Positions 49,401-58,819 of a stretch of DNA of 64,000 nucleotides are shown here, piece by piece. A model generated the notes under the pieces. It saw only the letters and a program-made list of their open reading frames with translations, was not told where the DNA came from and ran no database searches. The DNA comes from Rhodoferax sp. (lineage in GTDB: Bacteria; Pseudomonadota; Gammaproteobacteria; Burkholderiales; Burkholderiaceae_C). The stretch's first letter is position 1; every line of letters starts with the position of its first letter. A program made the position numbers and the translations under genes. The stretch is from assembly GCA_024235935.1 (NCBI GenBank), contig JACKLL010000012.1, forward strand, positions 40,240 to 104,239, written 5' to 3'.

Positions 49401-51878
49401 TCAGCTGCCGTCGGTCTGCGGCTTTGTGTTTTGCGCGAGCAGGGCGTCGAAGGCATCGGCCGGCATCGGGCGCGCAAACAGGTAGCCCTGGCCGAAGTCG
49501 CAGCCGGCGCCGATCAGCAGGTCGCGCTGCGCGGCTGTCTCCACACCCTCGGCGATGACCTGCATGCCCAGTTCATGGGCCATGACGATGATGGCCTTGC
49601 ACAGGGCCAGTTCGGTGCCGCCCGGAACCAGTTCGCGCACGAAGGACTGGTCGATCTTCAGGTAGTCGATGTCGAAGCGCTGCAGGTAGGTCAGCGACGA
49701 AAAGCCGGTGCCGAAATCGTCCAGCGACACCTTGATGCCGGCCTGGCGCAGTTCCAGCAATTGCTGGGCCACGGACGCACTGGTGTCCAGCAGCAGGCCT
49801 TCGGTGATTTCGACCACCACCGCATTGCCGGGCAGGCCCATTTCCGCCAGGTGTTCGACCCAGGCGTGCTGTCGCCCGGCATCGTTGTGAAACTGCGCAG
49901 GGGACTTGTTGATGCTGAGCTGGAACTGCGGGTCGTACCGGCGGCGCCAGTGCGCGGTCTGCGCGGCCGCGGTCCGAAAGACCCATTCGCCGATGTCGAT
50001 GATCAGCCCGGTCGACTCCGCCACCGGGATGAACTCGCCCGGGCTGATCAGGCCGCGCACCGGGTGTTGCCATCGGATCAGCGCTTCGGCCTTGTGCACC
50101 GAACCGTCGCGCAGCGACACGATGGGCTGGTAGACCAGGTAGAACTGGTCTTCGCTCAGACTGGCCCGCAGCTCGTTGGCCAGCCGGACCCGGTTCAGCG
50201 CGGCCTCCTGCAAGGCCGGCGTGAAGAAACGAAAGCGATTGCGTCCGGCGCCCTTGGCCGCGTACAGCGCCTGGTCCGCGTTCTTGAACAGCGTCTCGAC
50301 ACCGCTGCCGTCGCCCGGATACATCGTGATCCCGATGCTGGCCGAAATGTAGACCTGTTCATCGCCGAGCTGGAACAGTGCCGACATGGCGGACAACACG
50401 GCATCCAGGATCCGGTCGAGCTGTCCGTCGTCGTCCAGCTCCGACAGCACCAGCGTGAACTCGTCGCCGCCCATGCGCGCAACCGTATCCGACTCGCGCA
50501 CGCACGACCGTATGCGCTGCGCCGCCTTGATCAGCAGTTGATCGCCGGCGTCGTGACCCAGCGTGTCGTTGACCTCCTTGAAGTGGTCCAGGTCGACGAA
50601 CAGGATCGCCATCTGCTTGCCTTCGCGATCGACCTTCTTGAACTCCAGCTCCAGCCGGTCACGCAACATGCGCCGGTTCGGAAGCCCGGTCAGCGCGTCG
50701 AAGTTGGCCTGCTGCCAGACCAGGGCCTCGGCGGTCTTGCGCTTGGTGATGTCGGTATGGGTGCCGATCATGCGCGTCGGATGGCCTTGCGCGTCGCGGC
50801 TGATCACCATGCCACGCGACAGGATCCATTTCCAGCTGCCGTCGCGGCAACGGATGCGGTGCTCGTTCTGGTAAGTCGGCGTCAGGCCGTCCAGATGGTT
50901 CTGGCGGTCCTGCAGCATGGCCGCCTTGTCCTGCGGATGGGTCAGTCGGTCCAGGTCATCGGGATGGTCGGACATCTCGTCGTCGGCGTATCCGTACATT
51001 TCCTTGCAGCGCCGGGAGATGCGTTCCACGCCGGTGGCGATGTCCCAGTCCCAGACCCCGTCACCGGTGCTTTCCAGGGCCAGCTTCCAGCGGCCTTCGG
51101 CTTCGTGCAAAGCCTGCTCCGCCCGTTCGGCGCGCTTGCGCTCTGTCGCATCGCGAAAGTCGAATACCACGCCAAGGATGGCGTCTTCGTTCAGAAAATT
51201 GGTGGCCAGCGAAGCGAGGAATCGCCACTGGCCATCGGTGTGCTGGTAACGCAGCACCAGCTCGCGGGCCTCGCCGTGGCCTTGCACGACCCGGTCCATC
51301 TCCGCCCGTGCGGCTGCGCGGTCTTCGGCGTGCACGGTGTCGAACAGGCTCTGGCCGCGCAGCATGTCGGCGGCGATGCCCAGCATCCCGCGTGCCGCAT
51401 CGCTGGCGTACAGGATGGTGCCGGCGGCATCGCACACCATGGTCATCACCTGCGCCTTCTCGGTCAGCGTACGGAAGCGCTGTTCGCTGGCAGACAAGGC
51501 CAGCAGCGCGCGCTGGGCGTCGGTGATGTCTTCGACGGTTCCCTCGAAGTACCGAATCTTTCCGTCGGCGTCCCGCACCGCATGGGCATTCTCCCGGATC
51601 CAGATCCGTTCGCGCGACTTGTGGCGGTGGACCTCGGAGCGGAAGTTGACCACCCTGCCGTCGGCCTCCATCAGGTCCAGGAAGCGGCGGCGCTGTAGCG
51701 GGTCGACATACCACTCCCTGCCGATATCCTGTACGGCCGCAAGCAATTCCGCCTCGCTTTCATAACCGTTCATGCGTACCAGGGCCGGATTGGCGCGCAA
51801 CTGCAGCCCGTCTGGACTCGACCGGTAGGCGCCGATGGGCAGCAACTCGAAAAGCGTGGAGAAGTCGGACGGGTTCAT
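49401..51878 (-). CDS. Cytosolic triple-PAS GGDEF-EAL protein
   Basis: The 825-residue protein has three PAS domains (about 10-120, 125-250, 255-382), each followed by the PAC-type strand, then GGDEF (470-474, preceded by the RxxD inhibitory site RESD) and an EAL domain with intact EAL (598-600), NKSPAQF, EITEG, DDFGTG, KIDQSF and EGVET. No membrane segment is seen. Probable bifunctional c-di-GMP enzyme responding to a cytosolic redox or small-molecule signal through PAS. The start was set at MNPSDFSTLFELLPIG; a longer frame only adds Arg/Pro-rich sequence. Confidence 0.92.
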   Translation of the reverse strand: MNPSDFSTLFELLPIGAYRSSPDGLQLRANPALVRMNGYESEAELLAAVQDIGREWYVDPLQRRRFLDLMEADGRVVNFRSEVHRHKSRERIWIRENAHAVRDADGKIRYFEGTVEDITDAQRALLALSASEQRFRTLTEKAQVMTMVCDAAGTILYASDAARGMLGIAADMLRGQSLFDTVHAEDRAAARAEMDRVVQGHGEARELVLRYQHTDGQWRFLASLATNFLNEDAILGVVFDFRDATERKRAERAEQALHEAEGRWKLALESTGDGVWDWDIATGVERISRRCKEMYGYADDEMSDHPDDLDRLTHPQDKAAMLQDRQNHLDGLTPTYQNEHRIRCRDGSWKWILSRGMVISRDAQGHPTRMIGTHTDITKRKTAEALVWQQANFDALTGLPNRRMLRDRLELEFKKVDREGKQMAILFVDLDHFKEVNDTLGHDAGDQLLIKAAQRIRSCVRESDTVARMGGDEFTLVLSELDDDGQLDRILDAVLSAMSALFQLGDEQVYISASIGITMYPGDGSGVETLFKNADQALYAAKGAGRNRFRFFTPALQEAALNRVRLANELRASLSEDQFYLVYQPIVSLRDGSVHKAEALIRWQHPVRGLISPGEFIPVAESTGLIIDIGEWVFRTAAAQTAHWRRRYDPQFQLSINKSPAQFHNDAGRQHAWVEHLAEMGLPGNAVVVEITEGLLLDTSASVAQQLLELRQAGIKVSLDDFGTGFSSLTYLQRFDIDYLKIDQSFVRELVPGGTELALCKAIIVMAHELGMQVIAEGVETAAQRDLLIGAGCDFGQGYLFARPMPADAFDALLAQNTKPQTDGS

Positions 51879-51978
51879 CGCAGTCAGAGAGCGTAACAAA
51901 CTCACTGGCAAGATGGGGCCGACGCACGCGCGAATGCGCAAGCATGCGTGAACAAACCCGCGATCGGCGGCAGGAGCT

Positions 51979-52464
51979 TCAGGCTTGGAGCGCGGCCTCG
52001 ATGTCGCCGGCCAGGCTTTGCGGGGTGTCGGTCGGTGCATAGCGCCGCAGCACGGCGCCGTCCCGTCCGATCAGGAACTTGGTGAAATTCCATTTGATCG
52101 CCTTGCTGCCCAGCAGCCCCGGCGCCTGCGCGGCCAGCCACGTCCACAAGGGGTCGGCCTTCGGCCCGTTGACGTCGATCCGGGCCAGCATCGGAAAACT
52201 GACGCCATAGTTGCGCTGGCAGAACGTCGCGATCTCGGTGTTGCTGCCAGGGTCCTGGCCGCCAAACTGGTTGCAGGGGAAGCCCAGGACGACCAGTCCC
52301 TTCTTGCCGTATTGCCGGTGCAATTGCTCGAGCCCGGCAAACTGTGGCGTGAACCCGCAGGCACTGGCGGTATTGACGATCAACATGGCATGGCCCTTGA
52401 ACTTTTTCAGTGGCAGCGCCTTGCCGTCCATCTGCGTGGCCGAGAAGTCATGGATTGTCGTCAT
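51979..52464 (-). CDS. Glutathione peroxidase family protein
   Basis: The 161-residue Cys-type peroxidase has catalytic Cys36 in NTASACGFTPQF, followed by GLVVLGFPCNQFGGQDPGSN with the conserved Gln/Cys segment and the Trp in AIKWNFTKFLIGRDG. It reduces hydroperoxides, most probably with thioredoxin. The family uses selenocysteine in some animals; here it is Cys. The start is ATG 52464, and a divergent diguanylate cyclase gene lies 141 bases away. Confidence 0.92.
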   Translation of the reverse strand: MTTIHDFSATQMDGKALPLKKFKGHAMLIVNTASACGFTPQFAGLEQLHRQYGKKGLVVLGFPCNQFGGQDPGSNTEIATFCQRNYGVSFPMLARIDVNGPKADPLWTWLAAQAPGLLGSKAIKWNFTKFLIGRDGAVLRRYAPTDTPQSLAGDIEAALQA

Positions 52465-52605
52465 TGCTTGTCCTGTCTGTGATCCGGCCCGCGCAGCGGC
52501 ATGGAAGCCGCCAGTCGGTCGCGCTGCCGGGGAACGTGAAGTGGCGGGCGCATCCGCAATTGTGAAGGGCTCTGCGCAGGGGTCAACCTGCGATACTACC
52601 GGCCC

Positions 52606-53835
52606 ATGACCTCGCTGCCCCAACGACTCCTTCGGCGTGCACGTGGGCTGATCGCCCATGATGCCCGGATTGCCGATGCGGCGGTGCTGGGCAATATTCG
52701 GCGACTGCGCTGGCTGCTTCCGCTGTTTCTCATGCTGGTGCTGGTGCTGTTGGCCGTCTTCGCTTTGGACCGGCCGCTCGACGCCCCGCAGCGTCTCGCA
52801 TGGCGGCAGGCCATCATGTCCGTCTTCGGGATCACCATCGTCTGGCTACTGGTGATGGCGCTGGCCGTCTGGCGCGTGGCATCCAGGGGCCGGCCCGACA
52901 CCGGCGTACGGGTGGTGCAATTCGTGGTGGCGCTGGGGTTTCTTCTCTTTACCGCCGTGCTGACGGTGCTGGACCAGTGGGTCACCTCGAATATCAGCCC
53001 TTTCATCCTGGGCTGCATCTCGGTCAGCCTGCTGTTCCTGTTGCCCCCGGCCACGGCACTGGGGGTGTTGCTGGTGTCCTACGCCGTGTTCTTCGTCGGG
53101 CTGGGGCTGACGCAGCATGATCCGAGTCTGTTGCTGTCCAACCGTGTCAATGGTTTCGCCGCGGGCCTGCTCGCACTGGTGCTCTCGGTGGGCATGTGGA
53201 ACCGCAACATCCAGTACAACCTGCTGCAGCGCGAACTCACGGCACGCAACGAAACACTCGAGAAGCAGCAGGCCGAACTGGTCTGGCTGGCCACGCGTGA
53301 CGCCTTGACCGGCCTGTTCAACCGCGGCGAATTCATGCGCCTGGCCGAGAAGGAACTGCTGCGCACCCGCCGCCATGGCGGCAACACCAGCATCTTTGTC
53401 ATCGACCTGGATTTCTTCAAGGCGATCAATGACCGCCATGGCCATCCGGCCGGCGACAAGGTGCTGCGCCATGTGGCCGACCAGTTGCGCGACGGGACCC
53501 GCAGCACCGATCTGGTGGCGCGTATTGGCGGGGAAGAATTCGTCGTGTTGCTGCCGCAGACCGACATCGACGCGGCCATGGTGCTGGCGCAGAAACTGCG
53601 CCGGCAACTGCGCGATTCGCCGGCACAGGTCAGCAGCGATCTGCAGGTCTCGTTCACCGCCAGCTTTGGTGTCGCGTGCATGCCGGGCAAGCACATGGGG
53701 TCGATCGCCGCCTTGTATGCCGCAGCCGACAATGCGCTGTACGACGCCAAGCGCCAGGGCCGTGACCGGGTGGCGCGTACCGAGCCCGATGCCACGCTGA
53801 CGCCATCGGATTTTCAGCGCATGCGGCGCAGCTGA
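52606..53835 (+). CDS. Membrane-bound diguanylate cyclase (GGEEF)
   Basis: The 409-residue protein has six hydrophobic segments in the first 200 residues (7TM-like or MASE-like sensor without a known name), a short coiled-coil linker (LLQRELTARNETLEKQQAELV) and a GGDEF domain with GGEEF and the RxxD inhibitory site (RSTD five residues upstream). No EAL domain. It should make c-di-GMP in response to a membrane signal. The ATG follows weak GC-rich sequence; the segment order makes it likely correct. Confidence 0.9.
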   Translation: MTSLPQRLLRRARGLIAHDARIADAAVLGNIRRLRWLLPLFLMLVLVLLAVFALDRPLDAPQRLAWRQAIMSVFGITIVWLLVMALAVWRVASRGRPDTGVRVVQFVVALGFLLFTAVLTVLDQWVTSNISPFILGCISVSLLFLLPPATALGVLLVSYAVFFVGLGLTQHDPSLLLSNRVNGFAAGLLALVLSVGMWNRNIQYNLLQRELTARNETLEKQQAELVWLATRDALTGLFNRGEFMRLAEKELLRTRRHGGNTSIFVIDLDFFKAINDRHGHPAGDKVLRHVADQLRDGTRSTDLVARIGGEEFVVLLPQTDIDAAMVLAQKLRRQLRDSPAQVSSDLQVSFTASFGVACMPGKHMGSIAALYAAADNALYDAKRQGRDRVARTEPDATLTPSDFQRMRRS

Positions 53836-53877
53836 GTCACCACGGCGCTACGGCGCTAGCCGCTGGCAGACCCGCCT

Positions 53878-55161
53878 TCAGTGGTGCAGTTTGTCGTTGC
53901 GCGCAATGTCCAGCAGATGCTCGACCTCGGCACGGTGGTGAATGCAGTTGTGCCTGTGCCAGCGCCGGATCAGCCACATCACCAGCGCCACGGCAACGCC
54001 AAAGCCGGTGATCGCGCCAAAGGTCGGAACGCCCACGCCTGCCGACAGGCTGTAGGCTGCGCCCAGCGTCAGGATGCAGGCCTGTTCGTTGAAGTTCTGC
54101 ACCGCGATCGAACGGCCGGCGCCCATCAGGTTGTGACCGCGGTGCTGCAGCAAGGCATTCATCGGCACCACCAGGAAACCGCCCAGCGCGCCGAGCAGGA
54201 TCAGGAACGGCGCGGCGATCCAGACGTTCTTGATGAAGATCAGCAGAATGATCAGACCGCCCATGCCTATGCCCAGCGTCATCACCCGCGGGCCATCTTC
54301 CAGGCGCATGCGCATGGAGGCGACGATGGCGCCGGCGGCCATGCCGATGGCCACAACCCCTTGCAAGGCAGAGGCCTGCGTGACCGAATAGCCCAGCGCC
54401 ACGGCAGCCCATGACAGCACGATGAAGCGCAGGTTGCCGGCGACGCCCCAGATCAGGGTCGTCGCCGCCAGCGAGATCTGCCCCAGACGGTCGCGCCACA
54501 GGCGCATGTTGCAGGTCCAGAAATCGGGCAGCAGGACGATGGGGTTGCGCGGCAGCGGGCGCATTTCGACGCCGGTGAGCGGAATGTGGGTGTTGAACCA
54601 GGCGGCCAGCAGGTAGACGAAGATCAGCACGCTGATCGCTGCCTCGGGTGGCGTGTTGATGCCGGTGTCGATGAACGGAAAGTCGAACCCGAGCAGCAGG
54701 GTCGACACGGTATGGCTGACCAGCTGGCCGCCGAGCAGCACGCCCAGGATGATGGAGCCGATGGTCAGGCCTTCGATCCAGCCATTGGCCTTGACCAGTT
54801 GTGAGGCGGGCAGCAGCTCGGTCAGGATGCCGTACTTGGCGGGCGAATAGGCGGCCGCGCCCAGCCCGACGATGGCGTAGGACAGCAGCGGATGGGTGCC
54901 GAACAGCATCATCAGGCAACCGCCGACCTTGATGAAATTGCTGATCAGCATGACCTGGCCCTTGGGCCGGGAGTCTGCGAAGGCGCCGACAAATGGGGCC
55001 AGCAGCACGTAGAAGAGCGCGAACATCGGCACCAGCGCCGCCTGTTGCCACTCGGCAGCCTTGTGGCTTCGAAGCAACTGGACGGCCGTGACAAACAGCG
55101 CATTGTCAGCCAGCGAGCTGAAAAACTGCGCTGACATGATGGTGTAGAACCCGCGCTTCAT
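53878..55161 (-). CDS. lplT: Lysophospholipid transporter LplT
   Basis: This 427-residue major-facilitator transporter has about 12 membrane segments and the family N-terminus MKRGFYTIMSAQFFSSLADNALFVTAVQLL. LplT moves lysophospholipids across the inner membrane for reacylation by Aas; no aas gene is in the window. It is divergent from alr, an arrangement often seen in Burkholderiales, with a CATCAG-N5-CTGATG inverted repeat (55178-55194) in between. Confidence 0.92.
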   Translation of the reverse strand: MKRGFYTIMSAQFFSSLADNALFVTAVQLLRSHKAAEWQQAALVPMFALFYVLLAPFVGAFADSRPKGQVMLISNFIKVGGCLMMLFGTHPLLSYAIVGLGAAAYSPAKYGILTELLPASQLVKANGWIEGLTIGSIILGVLLGGQLVSHTVSTLLLGFDFPFIDTGINTPPEAAISVLIFVYLLAAWFNTHIPLTGVEMRPLPRNPIVLLPDFWTCNMRLWRDRLGQISLAATTLIWGVAGNLRFIVLSWAAVALGYSVTQASALQGVVAIGMAAGAIVASMRMRLEDGPRVMTLGIGMGGLIILLIFIKNVWIAAPFLILLGALGGFLVVPMNALLQHRGHNLMGAGRSIAVQNFNEQACILTLGAAYSLSAGVGVPTFGAITGFGVAVALVMWLIRRWHRHNCIHHRAEVEHLLDIARNDKLHH

Positions 55162-55301
55162 GCCGTGCTGTAAGGGTCATCAGTACAGCTGATGCCGGTG
55201 TCTATTGATCTGGTCTCCAACGTGGGCACGGTTATATCACGCGCAAGCTGCCAGAATCGGTGTTTCCGCCCTTGCCGGCAGCTTGCGCACCATCCCATCC
55301 C

Positions 55302-56411
55302 ATGCCCCGTCCGATTCTTGCCACCATCCATCCCGACGCATTGCGCCACAACCTGGCGCGCTGCGCCCGCCTGGCGCCAGATGCCAAGGTCTGGGCCGTC
55401 GTCAAGGCCAATGCCTACGGGCACGGCATCGAGCGGGTATTCGAGGGCCTGCGGGCGGCGGACGGATTCGCGCTGCTGGATCTGGACGAGGCGCAGCGGG
55501 TGCGGGACCTGGGCTGGCGCGGTCCGATCCTGCTGCTCGAAGGTGTCTTCGAAGCCCGTGACCTGGAGCTGTGCTCCCGGCTGGGCCTGTGGCATACCGT
55601 GCATTGCGATGAACAGATCGACATGCTGGCCATGCACAAGACCCATGTTCCGCATCGGGTATTCCTGAAGATGAATTCCGGCATGAACCGGCTCGGCTTC
55701 CGGCCCCAGGCCTACCGTGCCGCGTGGTCGCGGCTGGACGCCTTGCCGCAGGTGGGGGAGATTTCACTCATGACGCACTTCAGCGATGCCGACGGCCCGA
55801 TCGGCGTCGCCGCCCAGATGGCGGTGTTTCAGGCGACCACCGAGGATCTGCCGGGCGAGCGCAGTGTGGGCAACAGCGCCGCCACCTTGCGGCATATGGA
55901 ACCGGCCGGCACCGACCCCGGCATTGCCGCGGCGTCGGATTGGGTCCGCCCCGGCATTGCGAGTTATGGCAGTGCACCCGACCATCCCGAGCACGATGCA
56001 GCCCACTGGGGCCTGCGCCCGGCCATGACCTTGTCGGCCCGCGTCATCGCGGTCCAGGCCCTGCAGCCGGGCGACACCGTCGGTTACGGCTCGGCATTCG
56101 TGGCAGACCGTGCCATGCGCATCGGCGTCGTGGCCTGCGGCTACGCCGATGGCTACCCCCGTGTGTGTCCGACCGGAACCCCGGTGCTGGTGGACGGCGT
56201 GCCCACGCGCACGGTCGGTCGGGTCAGCATGGACATGCTGACCATCGACCTGGGGCCGAAGCCCGACGCCGGCATCGGCTCCCAGGTGATCCTGTGGGGT
56301 GGATCTGGCGACGCCGTGGTGCCCATCGATGCCGTCGCCCGCGCGGCAGGGACCGTCGGGTACGAGCTGATGTGTGCGCTGGCGCAGCGCGTGCCGGTCA
56401 CGGTCGACTGA
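55302..56411 (+). CDS. alr: Alanine racemase
   Basis: The 369-residue pyridoxal-phosphate enzyme interconverts L- and D-alanine for peptidoglycan synthesis. Lys35 (AVVKANAYGHG) holds the cofactor; the C-terminal half shows VGYGSAFVADRAMRIGVVACGYADGYPR with the active-site Tyr, and VGRVSMDMLTIDLG. ATG 55302 matches the family start, PILATIHPDALRHNL. A D-alanine catabolic gene (dadA) is 37 kb away, so this copy is probably the biosynthetic one. Confidence 0.95.
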   Translation: MPRPILATIHPDALRHNLARCARLAPDAKVWAVVKANAYGHGIERVFEGLRAADGFALLDLDEAQRVRDLGWRGPILLLEGVFEARDLELCSRLGLWHTVHCDEQIDMLAMHKTHVPHRVFLKMNSGMNRLGFRPQAYRAAWSRLDALPQVGEISLMTHFSDADGPIGVAAQMAVFQATTEDLPGERSVGNSAATLRHMEPAGTDPGIAAASDWVRPGIASYGSAPDHPEHDAAHWGLRPAMTLSARVIAVQALQPGDTVGYGSAFVADRAMRIGVVACGYADGYPRVCPTGTPVLVDGVPTRTVGRVSMDMLTIDLGPKPDAGIGSQVILWGGSGDAVVPIDAVARAAGTVGYELMCALAQRVPVTVD

Positions 56412-56490
56412 GAGCGACCGGCACCAAAACCGCTGGCGTCTGCCGCAACCCCGGGCCGGGTGGCCTGGAAGTGGCTTAGCCGGCATTGCC

Positions 56491-56504
56491 TTGACCTGTA
56501 TCAA
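56491..56504 (+). promoter_or_regulatory. FNR/ANR-like box upstream of cbpA
   Basis: TTGAC-CTGT-ATCAA fits the FNR/ANR-type rule TTGAY-N4-RTCAA. It lies 60 bases before the cbpA ATG. No good -10 element sits at the class II distance, so the assignment is weaker than for the stress-protein gene. Confidence 0.35.
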
Positions 56505-56563
56505 CCTGTATTCGTCGCAGCCATTCCGATTGGTAGTAGATTGGTGCTTTCCAGGAAGGAACC

Positions 56564-57538
56564 ATGGAATACAAGGACTACTACAAGGTGATGGAACTGG
56601 CGCGCGATGCCAGTGCCGATGACATCAAGAAGGCCTACCGGCGGCTGGCCCGCAAATACCACCCGGACGTGAGCAAGGAGGCGGGTGCCGAGGCGCGCTT
56701 CAAGGAGATCGGCGAGGCCTATGAAGTCCTCAAGGACCCGGAGAAGCGCAGTGCCTATGACCAACTCGGCGCCAACTGGAAGGCCGGGCAGGACTTTCGT
56801 CCGCCGCCAGACTGGAATGCCGGCTTCGAGGGTGCCGGTCGGGGATTCAGCGAACAGGAGGCAGCCGACCACAGCGACTTTTTCGAGAGTCTGTTCCGGC
56901 GCGGTTTTGGTGCCGGGCCGACAGGCCGCGCAGGCGCCGGCGGCGCGCGCGGGGAGTTCCATGCCCAGGGCGAGGATCGCCACGCGCGGATCCAGATCGA
57001 ACTCGAGGATGCCTACAACGGCGCGCGGCGCAGCTTGAGCCTGCGCGTGCCCGAGGTCGACGCGCAAGGCCGGGTCAGCGCACGCGAACATACGATCGAG
57101 TTCGTCGTTCCCAAGGGCGTGCGCGCCGGACAACACATCCGGCTGGCCGGCCAGGGAGGTCCCGGCATCGGCAAGGGCAAACCCGGGGACCTTTATCTGG
57201 AGGTCGCCTTTGCGCCGCATGCGCACTACCGTGTGGACCAGCGCGACGTCTACCTCGACCTGCCGGTTGCGCCATGGGAGGCCGCGCTGGGTGCGCAGAT
57301 CGAGGTGCCGACACCTGCGGGTCAGGTCGAGTTGACGATTCCTGCAGGTTCCAGCGCAGGGCGCAAACTGCGACTGCGCGGGCGGGGCATTCCCGGTGCG
57401 ACCCCGGGTGACTTCTATTTCGTGTTGCAGATTGCCTTGCCTGCGGCAAGCTCGGACGCTGATCGCGCGGCTTACACCCAGATGCAATCGCATTTCAAGA
57501 CATTCCAGCCGCGCGCCAAACTGGGAGGCCAGCCATGA
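56564..57538 (+). CDS. cbpA: DnaJ-like co-chaperone CbpA
   Basis: The 324-residue protein has an N-terminal J-domain (MEYKDYYKVMELARDASADD; HPD at His33-Pro34-Asp35), a Gly/Phe-rich linker and the two C-terminal beta-barrel client domains (EDAYNGARRSLSLRVPE, IPAGSSAGRKLRLRGRGIPG), without the zinc-finger domain of DnaJ. It stimulates DnaK and also binds curved DNA. The stop overlaps the start of cbpM by four bases (57535-57538). The SD AGGAAGGA is strong. Confidence 0.93.
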   Translation: MEYKDYYKVMELARDASADDIKKAYRRLARKYHPDVSKEAGAEARFKEIGEAYEVLKDPEKRSAYDQLGANWKAGQDFRPPPDWNAGFEGAGRGFSEQEAADHSDFFESLFRRGFGAGPTGRAGAGGARGEFHAQGEDRHARIQIELEDAYNGARRSLSLRVPEVDAQGRVSAREHTIEFVVPKGVRAGQHIRLAGQGGPGIGKGKPGDLYLEVAFAPHAHYRVDQRDVYLDLPVAPWEAALGAQIEVPTPAGQVELTIPAGSSAGRKLRLRGRGIPGATPGDFYFVLQIALPAASSDADRAAYTQMQSHFKTFQPRAKLGGQP

Positions 57539-57852
57539 ACAAGCGTTCGACGACACTGATCACCGACGTGCTGATCGTCGAGGAACAGGTGGACCTGACG
57601 CTGGACGAGTTGTGCCGTGTCTGCAGCACCGAGATCGACCAGCTCACGGCGCTGGTCGACGAAGGGGTGATTGCCCCGGAAGGCGAAACGCCGTCCGGTT
57701 GGCGCTTCTCCGGTGCGCAGTTGCGCCGCGTCCGGGTGGCGGTGCGCTTGCAGCGCGACCTGGGTGTCAACACGGCCGGCGCAGCCCTGGCCCTGCAGCT
57801 GATGGACGAGGTCGAGGCCTTGCGCGCCCAGTTGGGTCGGCGCGGCGCTTGA
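57535..57852 (+). CDS. cbpM: Chaperone modulator CbpM
   Basis: The 105-residue MerR-like small protein binds the J-domain of CbpA and inhibits it. It shows TLDELCRVCSTEIDQLTALVDEG, GWRFSGAQLRRVRVAVRLQRDLGVNTAGAALALQLMDEV, the HTH and helices seen in E. coli CbpM. It is translationally coupled to cbpA by the ATGA overlap. Fully expected partner; no oddities. Confidence 0.92.
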   Translation: MNKRSTTLITDVLIVEEQVDLTLDELCRVCSTEIDQLTALVDEGVIAPEGETPSGWRFSGAQLRRVRVAVRLQRDLGVNTAGAALALQLMDEVEALRAQLGRRGA

Positions 57853-57961
57853 TCCGGCCTCGGTCGGGGTTGGCGCAAGCGTCGGGCCGATGTGCCCGGA
57901 CGGCTTGCGTCGGCGCCGGGCACGACCTTACACTGCGGCCATAACATTCAGGGGGTCCGAT

Positions 57962-58795
57962 ATGCCTTTGCCGCGCCAAGCCGCCAAGTTGCTTCTGTGC
58001 TGTCTGCCGCTGACCGTGGCGTTGCCCGCCGCCGCCATCGTCGGCGGGGAACCCACGACAGCGTTCGGTCAGGTCAGCAATGGGGTGCAGATCACCGATA
58101 ACTGGGTGCTGACCGCGCGCCATGTCGGCATCAAGGTCGGGGATACCTTTGCCGACGGTTACGGCAGCGCCATTGTCGGTGCGCGTTACGAGCTGGGGTC
58201 CGGACCGACGCTGGTCAATGACCTGGCCTTGCTGCGGCTGACCACGCCGATCGCAGCGCCGGCCCTGAGCCTGTTGTCGGACCTGCTGCCCGTGGGTCCA
58301 CTTGCGTCACCGCTGGCGGTGACCATCGCCACCGGCCGCAACCAGACGCCGCGCGGTTACGGCCAGACCCGGATTGCCGAGGTCGCCGATCAGGTCGAAC
58401 TGGACGTCGGTGGCGTGTTGGGAACCTACGCGGTGAACTGGCTGGTGACCTACGATGCCGCACACGGTGCGCCGTACGTGCAGGGCGGCGACAGCGGTGG
58501 CGGTCTTTTTCTTGGCCATGTCACGGACAGTGCCGGTGCCGCCTTGATGGGCATCACGTCGGCACAGGTGCAGTTCGACGAAGCAGGCGGTGGTGGTTTC
58601 GGCTCGGCCTTCGTGCAACTGGCGGCTTACCGCAGCTGGATTGATGAGACCATGCGCCTGGATACGACCGATTCGCAGACCGTGCGCTGGGTGTCGGCGG
58701 TGCCCGAGCCGGCCACCCTGTCCATGTGGCTCGCGGGTCTGCTGGTGGCCGGCGGCATGGGCGCACGCCGGCGCACAGCGACCCGCGCGCGCTGA
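57962..58795 (+). CDS. PEP-CTERM secreted trypsin-like serine protease
   Basis: The 277-residue protein has a signal peptide (LLLCCLPLTVALPAAA), a trypsin-like fold beginning AIVGGEP, with triad His in LTARHVG, Asp in NDLALLRL and Ser in GGDSGGGLFLG, and the C-terminal VPEP-type tail (VPEPATLSMWLAGLLVAGGMGARRRTATRAR). It should be exported and cut by exosortase. The IVGGEP start would need activation cleavage, as in trypsinogen. This is the second PEP-CTERM protease of the window, after the HExxH protein at 40038. Confidence 0.9.
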   Translation: MPLPRQAAKLLLCCLPLTVALPAAAIVGGEPTTAFGQVSNGVQITDNWVLTARHVGIKVGDTFADGYGSAIVGARYELGSGPTLVNDLALLRLTTPIAAPALSLLSDLLPVGPLASPLAVTIATGRNQTPRGYGQTRIAEVADQVELDVGGVLGTYAVNWLVTYDAAHGAPYVQGGDSGGGLFLGHVTDSAGAALMGITSAQVQFDEAGGGGFGSAFVQLAAYRSWIDETMRLDTTDSQTVRWVSAVPEPATLSMWLAGLLVAGGMGARRRTATRAR

Positions 58796-58819
58796 CCGGC
58801 GCGGCGCGCACGCCGTGCC

